21,710 nucleotides of DNA. Source: Thermococcaceae archaeon (GTDB lineage: Archaea; Methanobacteriota_B; Thermococci; Thermococcales; Thermococcaceae). The DNA lies in assembly GCA_027064745.1 (NCBI GenBank), contig JAMOPD010000023.1:1-21710 (forward strand). Direction: 5' to 3'. Positions 13,759 through 21,603 of the stretch are shown piece after piece. The first letter of the stretch is position 1; each line of letters opens with the position of its first letter. The translations under genes were made by a program, and so were the position numbers. The notes below the pieces were generated by a model that worked only from the letters and a program-made list of their open reading frames with translations, did not search any database and had not been told where the DNA came from.

Positions 13759-15705
13759 GTGATAAAAAGGGAAACATTTGTCGATGATATTCTCAAGGAG
13801 ATCAAGGAGATAATAGACCAGATGGTCCCGCGTGAAGCAAAGATATCAGATGTTGAATTTGAAGGGCCTGAGTTGGTGATTTATGTTAAAAATCCTGAGG
13901 TTATAATGCAGGATGGAGATTTAATAAAGAACCTTGCAAAGATCCTTAAAAAACGCATAAGCGTAAGGCCTGATCCTGAGGTTCTTCTGCCGCCTGAAAG
14001 AGCAGAGGAGATGATCAAGCAACTTGTTCCTGCTGACGCTGAGATAACCAGTATAAGCTTTGATCCTTCTGTAGGGGAGGTTCTAATTGAGGCTAAAAAG
14101 CCTGGGCTGGTTATTGGTAAAAATGGTGAAACATTAAGACTGATTACCCAGAAAGTCCGCTGGGCACCGAAGGTTATAAGAACTCCTCCCATTCAATCCC
14201 AGACCATCTACTCTGTCAGACAGATACTCCAGACAGAGAGCAGGGACAGGAGAAAATTCCTAAGGCAGGTCGGCAGAAACATCTACAGAAAACCTGAGCT
14301 CAAAAGCGAATGGATAAGAATCACTGGCCTGGGTGGATTCAGAGAGGTTGGCAGATCAGCCCTCCTACTCCAGACAAATGAGAGTTTTGTTCTGGTTGAT
14401 TTCGGAGTTAATGTTGCTACATTGAATGATCCCAAAAAGGCATTTCCTCATTTTGAAGCACCCGAATTTAGGTATGTTCTCAATGAGGGTCTTCTCGATG
14501 CGATAATAATAACCCATGCTCATCTTGACCATAGTGGTTTATTGCCATATCTCTTCAGGTTCAACCTGTTTGACGGCCCGATATATGCCACGCCTCCAAC
14601 GAGAGACCTGATGGTGCTCCTTCAGAAGGATTTCATTGAAATTCAACAGAGCAACGGTATAGATCCACTTTACAGACCAAGAGACATCAAAGAAGTAATA
14701 AAACACACAATAACCCTTGACTATGGGGAGGTTAGGGATATAGCTCCTGATCTGAGGCTCACGCTCCATAATGCAGGACATATCCTCGGCTCATCCATTG
14801 CCCACCTGCACGTGGGAAACGGCCTTCACAATGTAGCAGTCACTGGGGACTTCAAGTTTATTCCCACGAGGCTGTTTGAGCCTGCGGCAAGTAGATTCCC
14901 TCGGCTAGAGACTCTTGTTATGGAATCCACATACGGGGCAAGTAATGATTATCAGATGCCGAGGGACGAGGCTGAGAAGAAGCTTATTGAAGTGATTCAT
15001 CAGACTATAAAACGTAAAGGAAAAGTCCTAATTCCCGCAATGGCAGTCGGTAGAGCACAGGAGATAATGATGGTTCTTGAGGAATACGCACGCGTGGGTG
15101 GAATAGAGGTACCAATATACCTAGATGGAATGATATGGGAGGCAACTGCCATACACACGGCTTATCCTGAGTACCTCAGCAGGCATCTTAGGGATCAGAT
15201 ATTCCATGAAGGCTACAATCCATTCCTAAATCCAGTATTCCACAGTGTTGCCAACAGTAAGGAGAGGCAGGATATAATTGACAGCGGTGAGCCTGCAATA
15301 ATCATAGCAACATCAGGCATGCTCGTAGGTGGGCCAAGTGTAGAGTACTTTAAACAGCTTGCACCCGATCCAAGAAACAGTATAATCTTTGTTAGTTATC
15401 AGGCAGAAGGAACCCTCGGCAGGCAGATCCAGAGGGGGTTGAAGGAGATTCCCCTCATAGGTGAAGGTGGGAAGACAGAAGCCATAAGGATCAACATGGA
15501 GGTCCATACAATTGATGGATTCTCCGGTCATGCTGACAGAAGAGAACTTATAAGTTATATCGCAAGGGTGAGGCCAAGGCCGGAGAGGGTTATAACGGTC
15601 CACGGTGAGCCCCAGAAATGCCTTGACCTAGCGAGTAGCATACACAAGAAATTTGGAATCTCAACGAGAGCTCCAAATAATCTTGATGCAATCCGGCTCA
15701 AGTGA
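13759..15705 (+). CDS. fttA: aCPSF1/FttA: KH-domain metallo-beta-lactamase/beta-CASP ribonuclease, transcription termination factor
   Basis: This archaeal relative of CPSF73 cuts nascent RNA and drives transcription termination. The N-terminal KH region (about 1-145) includes VIGKNGETLRLI with GKNG at about 120-123. The metallo-beta-lactamase motif THAHLDHSG gives zinc ligands H253, H255, D257 and H258. Further ligands and beta-CASP motifs include HNAGHILGSS, VTGDFK, VMESTYG, the SGHADRREL histidine (H591) and VHGEP (H615). I chose GTG 13759 (648 residues, MIKRETFVDDI) because GAGGTGA lies five bases upstream; an earlier GTG at 13750 lies inside that site. Cotranscription with psmB and the threonine-synthase-like gene is likely (gaps of 16 and 6 bases). 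Confidence 0.95.
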   Translation: MIKRETFVDDILKEIKEIIDQMVPREAKISDVEFEGPELVIYVKNPEVIMQDGDLIKNLAKILKKRISVRPDPEVLLPPERAEEMIKQLVPADAEITSISFDPSVGEVLIEAKKPGLVIGKNGETLRLITQKVRWAPKVIRTPPIQSQTIYSVRQILQTESRDRRKFLRQVGRNIYRKPELKSEWIRITGLGGFREVGRSALLLQTNESFVLVDFGVNVATLNDPKKAFPHFEAPEFRYVLNEGLLDAIIITHAHLDHSGLLPYLFRFNLFDGPIYATPPTRDLMVLLQKDFIEIQQSNGIDPLYRPRDIKEVIKHTITLDYGEVRDIAPDLRLTLHNAGHILGSSIAHLHVGNGLHNVAVTGDFKFIPTRLFEPAASRFPRLETLVMESTYGASNDYQMPRDEAEKKLIEVIHQTIKRKGKVLIPAMAVGRAQEIMMVLEEYARVGGIEVPIYLDGMIWEATAIHTAYPEYLSRHLRDQIFHEGYNPFLNPVFHSVANSKERQDIIDSGEPAIIIATSGMLVGGPSVEYFKQLAPDPRNSIIFVSYQAEGTLGRQIQRGLKEIPLIGEGGKTEAIRINMEVHTIDGFSGHADRRELISYIARVRPRPERVITVHGEPQKCLDLASSIHKKFGISTRAPNNLDAIRLK

Positions 15706-15711
15706 TGGAAT

Positions 15712-17040
15712 ATGAGGGTTGTGTGTCCTTCATGTGGTCGTTCCTATTCATCATTTGTCCCTCCCAGATGTTCCTGCGGAGCGGAGCTTGAGATTAGCTA
15801 TGACTATTCACATGTAGATGTCTCCAACTGGAGAAGGAGAGACAAAGGAGTTTGGAGATACAGGGAGCTTCTTCCTGATGTTAAGAAGATAATCACGCTG
15901 AAAGAAGGAGGAACTCCACTATTTAAAGCCAAGCTGGGTGAAGAGCTTGGTCTGAAGGTTTTCATCAAGGATGAAACAAGGAATCCCACTGGCTCTTTCA
16001 GGGATAGGTTAACCACAGTTGCAGTTTCCTATGGTTTTCCTTATGCAGAAAACGGGTTTGCTGTTGCGAGTAATGGAAACTCAGCCGCATCTCTGTCGGC
16101 ATATGCTGCAAGAGCTGGAAAGGAGGCTTTTGTTGTCGTGCCCCGGAAGATTGACAGGGGCAAATTAATCCAGATGATAGCCTTTGGTGCGAGGATAATA
16201 CGCTATGGGGACAGCGTTGATGAGGGTATTGAATACGTCAGAGAGCTTGCCAAACTTAATGGCTTCTATGATATAACCCCTGAAAATAACATAATCGGGC
16301 TTGAGGGACAGAAGACAATTGCCTTTGAGCTCTGGGAGGAGTTAAACCCTACTCACATAATCGTGCCAACAGGAAGTGGAAGCAACATTTACAGCATATA
16401 TAGGGGATTCAAACAGCTCCTTGAAATAGGAGCCATTGAAAAAATGCCCCAGTTGATAGCAGTTCAGCCGGAAAAATGCTCTCCGATAGCCAGTGAAATC
16501 CTTGGAATAAAGGCGAGAAAGGAACTTACCAAAGCACTTGGATTATATGTTAAAGATCCAGTAAGCAAAGAAAAGGCTATTAAAGCCGTTAAAGAAACAG
16601 AAGGAACTGCAGTTCTTGTGGGGGAGGATGAGCTGGATTTTGGAGAACGGGTTTTGGTTAATGAAGGGGTCTTTGCTGAATACTCCTCCGCTGTTGTAGT
16701 TCCAGCTCTGTTTAAGCTGAGTGAAGAGGGTTATTTTGAAAAAGACGATCGGATAGCTCTGATAGTAACCAGCTCAGGGCTCAAGGCATACTACAGGGAG
16801 GAGAGGTTCTCCATAGGGGGTACAAAGCTTGAAATTCTAAAACTTCTCAAGGATGGTGAGAAGTATGGCTATGAAATCTGGGAGAATCTTGAAAAGCCGA
16901 TGAATTATCAGGCAGTTTATCAGCATATAAAAGAGCTTGAGAGCCTTGGTTTGATTGAGAAATCTCAGAAAAGGGGAAAACGACTCTATTATAGACTAAC
17001 AGAGAAAGGAGAGAGGGTACTTGAAAACTTTTTAGAATAG
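15712..17040 (+). CDS. threonine synthase-like protein with Lys-to-Arg active site and C-terminal PadR-like winged helix
   Basis: The N terminus is a zinc ribbon (C5, C8, C20, C22) as in archaeal threonine synthases. The fold type II PLP domain follows (about 60-360), with SNGNSAASLSAYAARAG, PTGSGSNIYS as phosphate loop and VTSSGLK. The PLP-lysine motif, normally NPTGSFKDR, reads NPTGSFRDR: residue 97 is arginine (codon AGG, 16000-16002), so no Schiff base of the normal kind can form there. The last 75 residues (GTKLEILKLLKDGEKYGYEI to LTEKGERVLENF) look like a PadR-type DNA-binding winged helix. A transcription regulator sensing a PLP-like or amino acid ligand is my inference; a real threonine synthase is unlikely unless the codon is a sequence error. 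ATG 15712 lies six bases after the fttA stop. Confidence 0.85.
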   Translation: MRVVCPSCGRSYSSFVPPRCSCGAELEISYDYSHVDVSNWRRRDKGVWRYRELLPDVKKIITLKEGGTPLFKAKLGEELGLKVFIKDETRNPTGSFRDRLTTVAVSYGFPYAENGFAVASNGNSAASLSAYAARAGKEAFVVVPRKIDRGKLIQMIAFGARIIRYGDSVDEGIEYVRELAKLNGFYDITPENNIIGLEGQKTIAFELWEELNPTHIIVPTGSGSNIYSIYRGFKQLLEIGAIEKMPQLIAVQPEKCSPIASEILGIKARKELTKALGLYVKDPVSKEKAIKAVKETEGTAVLVGEDELDFGERVLVNEGVFAEYSSAVVVPALFKLSEEGYFEKDDRIALIVTSSGLKAYYREERFSIGGTKLEILKLLKDGEKYGYEIWENLEKPMNYQAVYQHIKELESLGLIEKSQKRGKRLYYRLTEKGERVLENFLE

Positions 17041-17121
17041 TTAATAGTGTGGTCAATTCCTTTAAAAGCTTGGCTCAAGCGGAGAACTTGATATTGTTAA
17101 ACTTACCCACGTCTCGAGATA

Positions 17122-17140
17122 GCGGAAAGATTTTAAACTC
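17122..17140 (+). promoter_or_regulatory. promoter of the EMC6-like gene and rpiA
   Basis: GCGGAAAGATTTTAAACTC is a typical BRE/TATA stretch 30-45 bases before the GTG start. It probably serves both genes. Confidence 0.5.
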
Positions 17141-17169
17141 TTTTTAAAAGCTAAGTTAGGTGAAAGAAA

Positions 17170-17508
17170 GTGAAGCCTGAGAACAAGTTTTCGCTCATAG
17201 TCTATGGCTGGGGTGCGCTCAGTGGAGTCGTCAGTGGGGTATTATCTATTGAGAATCAGGCGGGATGGATAGTTGGATTTATGCTTCTCTTCGTGATACC
17301 TTATGTGGCAAAAGCACTTCTAAAAGACCTGCCTGAAGAACTTCAAGATCCGAGAACAGCTATCAGGCAGTCCCTTGGAGGATTCCTCCTGTTCTGGTTG
17401 TACTTCACGTTGCTTGTTTATACTGTCTCTACAGGATTCCAGCCAAAGTTTTATTCCAATCAGAGCTTGCTGTATAAGATAATCCACAATTCAACTGTAA
17501 CGGGGTGA
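17170..17508 (+). CDS. EMC6-like archaeal membrane protein
   Basis: The 112-residue product has three hydrophobic segments at about 8-27, 30-51 and 71-91, and a conserved-looking cytosolic loop LLKDLPEELQDPRTAIRQS. Length and layout fit the small archaeal family related to EMC6, a subunit of the eukaryotic ER membrane protein insertase complex; this is from memory and moderate. The role here is unknown. GTG 17170 is six bases after AGGTGA. Four bases separate its stop from the rpiA start, so the two genes are probably cotranscribed. Confidence 0.7.
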   Translation: MKPENKFSLIVYGWGALSGVVSGVLSIENQAGWIVGFMLLFVIPYVAKALLKDLPEELQDPRTAIRQSLGGFLLFWLYFTLLVYTVSTGFQPKFYSNQSLLYKIIHNSTVTG

Positions 17509-17512
17509 GCTA

Positions 17513-18196
17513 ATGGAAGGGTTGAAAAAAATTGTTGCTAAAGAGGCCTTAAAGTTCATTGATGATGATATGGTAGTGGGATTAGGTACAGGTTCAACTA
17601 CCGCTTATTTCATTAAGTATCTTGGCAAGCTTATAATGGAGGATGAGCTGGAGGATGTCTATGGTGTTCCAACTTCATATCAGGCTAGGCTCCTTGCTCT
17701 GGAAAGTGGAGTACCAGTTGTTGGTCTCGACGAGGTCGATGCCATAGATGTTGCGGTTGATGGTGCTGATGAAGTCGATCCTCACCTGAATCTGATAAAG
17801 GGCCGTGGTGCTGCGCTCACAATGGAGAAGATTATAGAATACAGGGCTGGAACGTTTGTAGTGTTGGTGGATGAGAGTAAGCTTGTTGATTATTTAGGTC
17901 AGAAAATGCCAGTTCCGATAGAGGTTATCCCTGCTGTGTGGAGGGCCATTAAAGAGGAGCTGGAAGTTTTTAACGCTACAGCAGAACTGAGGATGGCGGC
18001 TAAGAAGGATGGCCCAGTTGTAACGGATAATGGGAACTTCATATTGGATGCGCACTTTCCTAAGATAGATGATCCTCTCGACTTAGAGATTGAGCTTAAC
18101 AACATTCCTGGCGTTGTAGAAAACGGTATTTTCGCAGATATCGCTGATATCGTCCTCGTAGGCACAAAGGAAGGCGTTAAAAAGCTTGAGCGTTAA
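17513..18196 (+). CDS. rpiA: ribose-5-phosphate isomerase A
   Basis: RpiA interconverts ribose 5-phosphate and ribulose 5-phosphate. In Thermococcales, which lack a full oxidative pentose phosphate pathway, it supplies ribose for nucleotides together with the ribulose monophosphate route. The 227-residue product shows the phosphate-binding loop VGLGTGSTTAYF (about 22-33), the catalytic DGADEVDP segment, and KGRGAALTMEK with the catalytic glutamate and lysine. The C-terminal part has GVVENGIFADIADIVLVGT. ATG 17513 follows GGGGTGA, which overlaps the stop of the preceding gene. Family assignment is firm. Confidence 0.96.
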   Translation: MEGLKKIVAKEALKFIDDDMVVGLGTGSTTAYFIKYLGKLIMEDELEDVYGVPTSYQARLLALESGVPVVGLDEVDAIDVAVDGADEVDPHLNLIKGRGAALTMEKIIEYRAGTFVVLVDESKLVDYLGQKMPVPIEVIPAVWRAIKEELEVFNATAELRMAAKKDGPVVTDNGNFILDAHFPKIDDPLDLEIELNNIPGVVENGIFADIADIVLVGTKEGVKKLER

Positions 18197-18206
18197 GTTT
18201 ATAAAG
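18196..18206 (+). promoter_or_regulatory. tRNA-Leu promoter (TATA)
   Basis: GTTTATAAAGC holds TATA box TTTATAAA, about 38 bases before the mature tRNA 5' end. It lies directly after the rpiA stop codon, so the primary transcript would carry a short 5' leader. Confidence 0.55.
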
Positions 18207-18239
18207 CTCTCTTCTTTTATTCCTATTGGCCCCGTAGAT

Positions 18240-18327
18240 GCGGGGGTTGCCGAGCTTGGTCAAAGGCGGTGGACTCAAGATCCACTCCCGCAGGGGTTCA
18301 GGGGTTCAAATCCCCTCCCCCGCACCA
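18240..18327 (+). tRNA. tRNA-Leu (CAA)
   Basis: The acceptor arm GCGGGGG (18240-18246) pairs with CCCCCGC (18317-18323), followed by discriminator A and an encoded CCA. The anticodon stem GTGGA/TCCAC closes the loop CTCAAGA, giving anticodon CAA for codon TTG. The long variable arm is that of a class II tRNA. The T arm is AGGGG-TTCAAAT-CCCCT. No intron is seen. Confidence 0.95.
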
Positions 18328-18332
18328 TCTTG

Positions 18333-18355
18333 GGTTTGAGAAAATTTCTCAAACC
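18333..18355. terminator. perfect 11-bp inverted repeat after tRNA-Leu (terminator or operator)
   Basis: GGTTTGAGAAA and its exact complement TTTCTCAAACC meet around one central A. A one-base centre allows only a shortened hairpin in RNA, and there is no T run after it. An operator for the following gene, whose start lies 46 bases downstream, is therefore at least as likely as a terminator for the tRNA. Confidence 0.5.
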
Positions 18356-18400
18356 TACATCCTATGAAGTTTAGGTTCTTATAACCTTCTGGTGAATTTC

Positions 18401-19957
18401 ATGAGAGCGAAGATAGTAGGTTCGATTGTTTTAGTTGGGCTTTTGTTATTTTCTATGTTTATGTACGCAAAACCCTCAGGTGGAGAAGGAAAGCTTGAAT
18501 ACAAAGTTTATGCGAAAAAAGACATAATTTCAGCGGCTTATAAAGCATATGGGAATCCAAAACTTGGCATGTGGGTAGCTAAGGTTGTATTGTATAATAC
18601 TGGAAAGGGAGCCATTAGAAATATCAAAATTTCGTATTCCATTGATACGTATTCTCAACAAATCTCAAAGACATATCCTATTCTTGTTCCTGGGGGAACA
18701 TTAGTAGATTTATATTATCCAATAATTTCAAGTGATGTGACAAAATTAACAATGCCAACTCCCTCTAATTTAAGAATTAGAATTGAATATGAAGTTAATG
18801 GAAAGAAAAAAACAGAGGAAATCACAAAATCACTGCAGATACTAGGCATTCATGATTTCATATTTTCATCTTTAAGTCCTGAAGAGAGTACAGGAAGTTT
18901 CTATGATGCTTTTAGCAATGCTCCACTGATTGTAGCATGGGTGACCACAACGGATCCTGTTGTAAGAGAATTTGCGGATATGGGAAACCGACTTGCTGGT
19001 GGGGCTGGAGCTTCTCTCAGTGATGAAGAAGCCATTAAAAGTCTAAGTGGGATTTGGCAATTAGCTGTTGTTAATGGTTTTTCATACAAAACAGAACCTA
19101 GCTCTTATTGGACTTCAAAAGCAGCACAACATGTAATGTATCCGAGGGATGTTATCAGGGATAAGAGTGGTACGTGCCTTGATTTGGCTATATGGTTTGC
19201 CACTCTTGCAACTACTCAGGGTTTAAAGGCATATATTGTATTTATGCCCGGGCATGCATTTCCTTTGATCCAATTGCCCAGTGGATCAATAATACCTGTT
19301 GAAGCTACTGCTATAAACAGTAAGGTTTCTTTCCAAGATGCTGTTAAAATGGGACTCCAAACATGGCAGAAAGCAACTCAAGGCCCATATCAGGTAATCG
19401 ATATAGCAGAATATCAGTCAGATGGTATAATACCGCCGGAATTACCTCAGCTTCCACCTAATGTGCTTAAAGAGTGGGGAATATCAGCTCAAACACAGGG
19501 TGGTGGTGCAGAAGGAGGAACAGGAAATCAGGAAGGGGGAGGAGAATGGGTAATATATAACGGTAATGGATTCTCCTTCCAGTATCCAGCTAACTGGCAG
19601 CAGCCTGAAGATTATGGGGGTTACGTTTACTTAGTCAGCAATGATGAAGAATTTGAGTTCATAGTGATGTATGCTCAGGGTTATACGGTTCAAGATATGG
19701 TTCAGAGCTTTGAACAAACTCTACAAGAAGGTGGAATAACGATAAAGGCCAGAAAAGAAACGCAAGCGGATATTGCTGGCATTACTGCGTATGCAGTCCT
19801 CTATTCACTTAGCAGTCAGTATGGTGATTTTGCTGCTGTTGCTAGATATTTCACATCAGGTGGAACTGCCTATGCTGTGATATATGATTTTCCAAGAAAC
19901 AATCAGGAATACAATCAATTAGGAGAACAGATAGTTAGTACATTTAGATTGGGGTGA
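18401..19957 (+). CDS. exported transglutaminase-like (papain-fold) protein with PsbP-like C-terminal domain
   Basis: The 518-residue protein begins with a signal sequence or anchor (about 1-24: MRAKIVGSIVLVGLLLFSMF). A beta-rich region covers about 30-150. A transglutaminase-like core follows, with C259 (DKSGTCLDLAIWFA), H285 (MPGHAFPL) and an acidic third position E301 (IPVEAT, where aspartate is more usual). After a Gly/Glu linker (about 365-382), the last 135 residues read GFSFQYPANWQQP to STFRLG, like the PsbP/DcrB-type alpha-beta domains of secreted proteins. Protease or amidase activity outside the cell is plausible but not shown. ATG 18401 has GGTGA five bases upstream. It heads a unit with the next two genes, downstream of tRNA-Leu, and is more A/T rich than rpiA. 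Confidence 0.8.
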   Translation: MRAKIVGSIVLVGLLLFSMFMYAKPSGGEGKLEYKVYAKKDIISAAYKAYGNPKLGMWVAKVVLYNTGKGAIRNIKISYSIDTYSQQISKTYPILVPGGTLVDLYYPIISSDVTKLTMPTPSNLRIRIEYEVNGKKKTEEITKSLQILGIHDFIFSSLSPEESTGSFYDAFSNAPLIVAWVTTTDPVVREFADMGNRLAGGAGASLSDEEAIKSLSGIWQLAVVNGFSYKTEPSSYWTSKAAQHVMYPRDVIRDKSGTCLDLAIWFATLATTQGLKAYIVFMPGHAFPLIQLPSGSIIPVEATAINSKVSFQDAVKMGLQTWQKATQGPYQVIDIAEYQSDGIIPPELPQLPPNVLKEWGISAQTQGGGAEGGTGNQEGGGEWVIYNGNGFSFQYPANWQQPEDYGGYVYLVSNDEEFEFIVMYAQGYTVQDMVQSFEQTLQEGGITIKARKETQADIAGITAYAVLYSLSSQYGDFAAVARYFTSGGTAYAVIYDFPRNNQEYNQLGEQIVSTFRLG

Positions 19958-19962
19958 TGAAT

Positions 19963-20601
19963 ATGAGAAGGGCATTCATATTATCATCTTTGTTTTTGTT
20001 TGTATTTTTGATTTTGCTCTCTACTGCTCTGGCAGCAGATATTAAGCTTGAGGAATACAAAATAGACGGAACTATGAAAATGCAGGTTGATACTACTGGT
20101 ACTGCACACGTTGAAGAAACATGGAAATTTACACCAAATTTGTATCTACAAATGAAACAGGCATATCCTACAACATACATGCTCAAACGTGAATTTGAAA
20201 ACAAGAGATCAAGTGTTGAATACAAAGATATGAAAATCGAATGGGATGATTCCAACAATCAGATTAAGGCACAATATGAAATGTTGGGAGCAGCTGTCAA
20301 TAAAGGTGAATATTGGGAGCTTGATCTTGGTGAAGGCGATTTAACGGTATCCACACAGAATGGTAATACTTTAGTCCTAACTTCAGTTCAACCGTTATTT
20401 GGAGGACAAGGCCGTATGGTAGAAACTGTGACCCTAGTTCTTCCTAAAAATGCAAAAAATATCAGGATTGAAGGTAATATAGTTAGATATGAACTTCCGT
20501 ATAAAGAGAGTGGAAAGAATCCAGTATTCCTGGGATTAGCATTAATCTCAGTATTGGGACTTGTTTTATTGAATGCCCCACTTAAGAGGGGGAAGAAATG
20601 A
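19963..20601 (+). CDS. secreted single-span protein, unknown function, partner of the transglutaminase-like gene
   Basis: The product has 212 residues from ATG 19963: a signal peptide (about 1-24, ending STALAAD), a beta-rich extracytoplasmic domain (IDGTMKMQVDTTGTAHVEETW opens it) and one membrane span at about 185-203 before a basic tail (KRGKK). This is a cell-surface topology with a short cytoplasmic end. I chose ATG 19963 because GGTGA lies five bases before it, overlapping the stop of the preceding gene; GTG 19954 and ATG 19957 lie within or too near that site. Its opening strands recall surface proteins of the DUF2207 kind, but this is weak. Overlap on both sides indicates an operon. 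Confidence 0.75.
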   Translation: MRRAFILSSLFLFVFLILLSTALAADIKLEEYKIDGTMKMQVDTTGTAHVEETWKFTPNLYLQMKQAYPTTYMLKREFENKRSSVEYKDMKIEWDDSNNQIKAQYEMLGAAVNKGEYWELDLGEGDLTVSTQNGNTLVLTSVQPLFGGQGRMVETVTLVLPKNAKNIRIEGNIVRYELPYKESGKNPVFLGLALISVLGLVLLNAPLKRGKK

Positions 20602-20735
20602 TAAGAGAAATCAGACAGGAAATTATTGAGTATATTAATAAAACAACTGGAATAGACAGGGAGATAATAATTAAAGTCCTTGAAGCAGAAGAAAACTATT
20701 TTATAATGCAGATTAGGAAAGCATTAGGGGAGTAG
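20598..20735 (+). CDS. 45-residue charged small protein
   Basis: The ATG overlaps the preceding stop codon as ATGA (20598-20601) and follows the strong site GAGGGGGAAG, a classic coupled start. The product begins MIREIRQEIIEYINKTTGID and continues REIIIKVLEAEENYFIMQIRKALGE. It is soluble, rich in I, E and K, and probably forms two or three short helices, perhaps like a small helix-turn-helix or adaptor. I do not recognise the family. Position makes it the last gene of the transglutaminase-like unit. Confidence 0.75.
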   Translation: MIREIRQEIIEYINKTTGIDREIIIKVLEAEENYFIMQIRKALGE

Positions 20736-20736
20736 T

Positions 20737-20770
20737 GTCTTCTTTTTCTTTTTCTTTTTCTCGTTTTTTA
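20737..20770 (+). terminator. T-rich terminator after the 45-residue gene
   Basis: A run of repeated TTTTTC units followed by TCGTTTTTT lies directly after the stop codon. Oligo-T tracts without a hairpin are the usual intrinsic termination signal in Thermococcales. Confidence 0.65.
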
Positions 20771-20884
20771 GATTCCTAAACTTGTATTAGAGTGAGAAAA
20801 AGTAGCATAGTCCTATCATTGTCTCTGTTATGGGTTCTAAGATACGCACATATTTTCAAGAAATGGTTATAGTTAGGAAAGAGA

Positions 20885-21547
20885 TCATATGGGAAGTCCA
20901 AATGCCCTGTCTCCTGCATCCCCAAGTCCCGGAAGAATGTAACCATGGTCATTGAGCTCCCTGTCAATTTTTGCTATGAATATTTCTGCCTCTGGGAACG
21001 CTTCTTTTATTTTTTTGATGCCCTCAGGAGCTGCCAGGACTCCAACGATAACATATCTCTTAGCCTTTCCATATTTTTTAACCTCTTCGAGAACTTTCAC
21101 GAGTGTTGAACCAGTCGCTATCATGGGGTCAGCAATTATTACAGTGTCCTCAGGCTTTATCTGCGGAACTTTAACATACTTCATTTCAATTTCGAATTTC
21201 GGCGCTTTTCCACGGGAGGCAGAGACAATTCCAACCCTTGCATGATCAAGAACCTTTATCAGTCCTTCCATTAGCGGTATTGCCGCTCTAAGAACTGTAA
21301 TTATCACTACATTTCTTCTATCTTTGATCACGATTCCCTCTGTCTCTTCCAATGGAGTTTTAATTCTGATTCTTTCTGTCTCCATGGTTTTTGTTATCTC
21401 GTATCCCATATATCTTCCAAGCTTGACAAGACCTTTCCTGAAGGCTATTGGGCCGGTATCCTTATTCCTCAGCTCTGTTAGAATCTCCATTATAAACGGA
21501 GAGTCCTCAAATGAGTAAACTCCTTTCCATCTTTTATCCTCGATCAT
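20885..21547 (-). CDS. upp: uracil phosphoribosyltransferase
   Basis: Upp makes UMP from uracil and PRPP in pyrimidine salvage. The 220-residue product shows the PRPP-binding loop [21 protein letters not shown], the [13 protein letters not shown] region and the C-terminal uracil-binding segment [23 protein letters not shown]. Residues VSASRGK and ELNDHGYI are in the expected order. I chose ATG 21547: GGTGA lies five bases upstream, and the in-frame GTG at 21556 is part of that site. It is 56 bases downstream of the probable MATE gene on the same strand; a TATA-like AGGGTTAAACATAT (about 21570-21583) suggests its own promoter. Confidence 0.96.
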   Translation of the reverse strand: MIEDKRWKGVYSFEDSPFIMEILTELRNKDTGPIAFRKGLVKLGRYMGYEITKTMETERIRIKTPLEETEGIVIKDRRNVVIITVLRAAIPLMEGLIKVLDHARVGIVSASRGKAPKFEIEMKYVKVPQIKPEDTVIIADPMIATGSTLVKVLEEVKKYGKAKRYVIVGVLAAPEGIKKIKEAFPEAEIFIAKIDRELNDHGYILPGLGDAGDRAFGLPI

Positions 21548-21603
21548 AAGCTTCACCGGATGGGGGATATGTTTAACCCTTTATTAGGCTACTGCTTTTC
21601 GCT

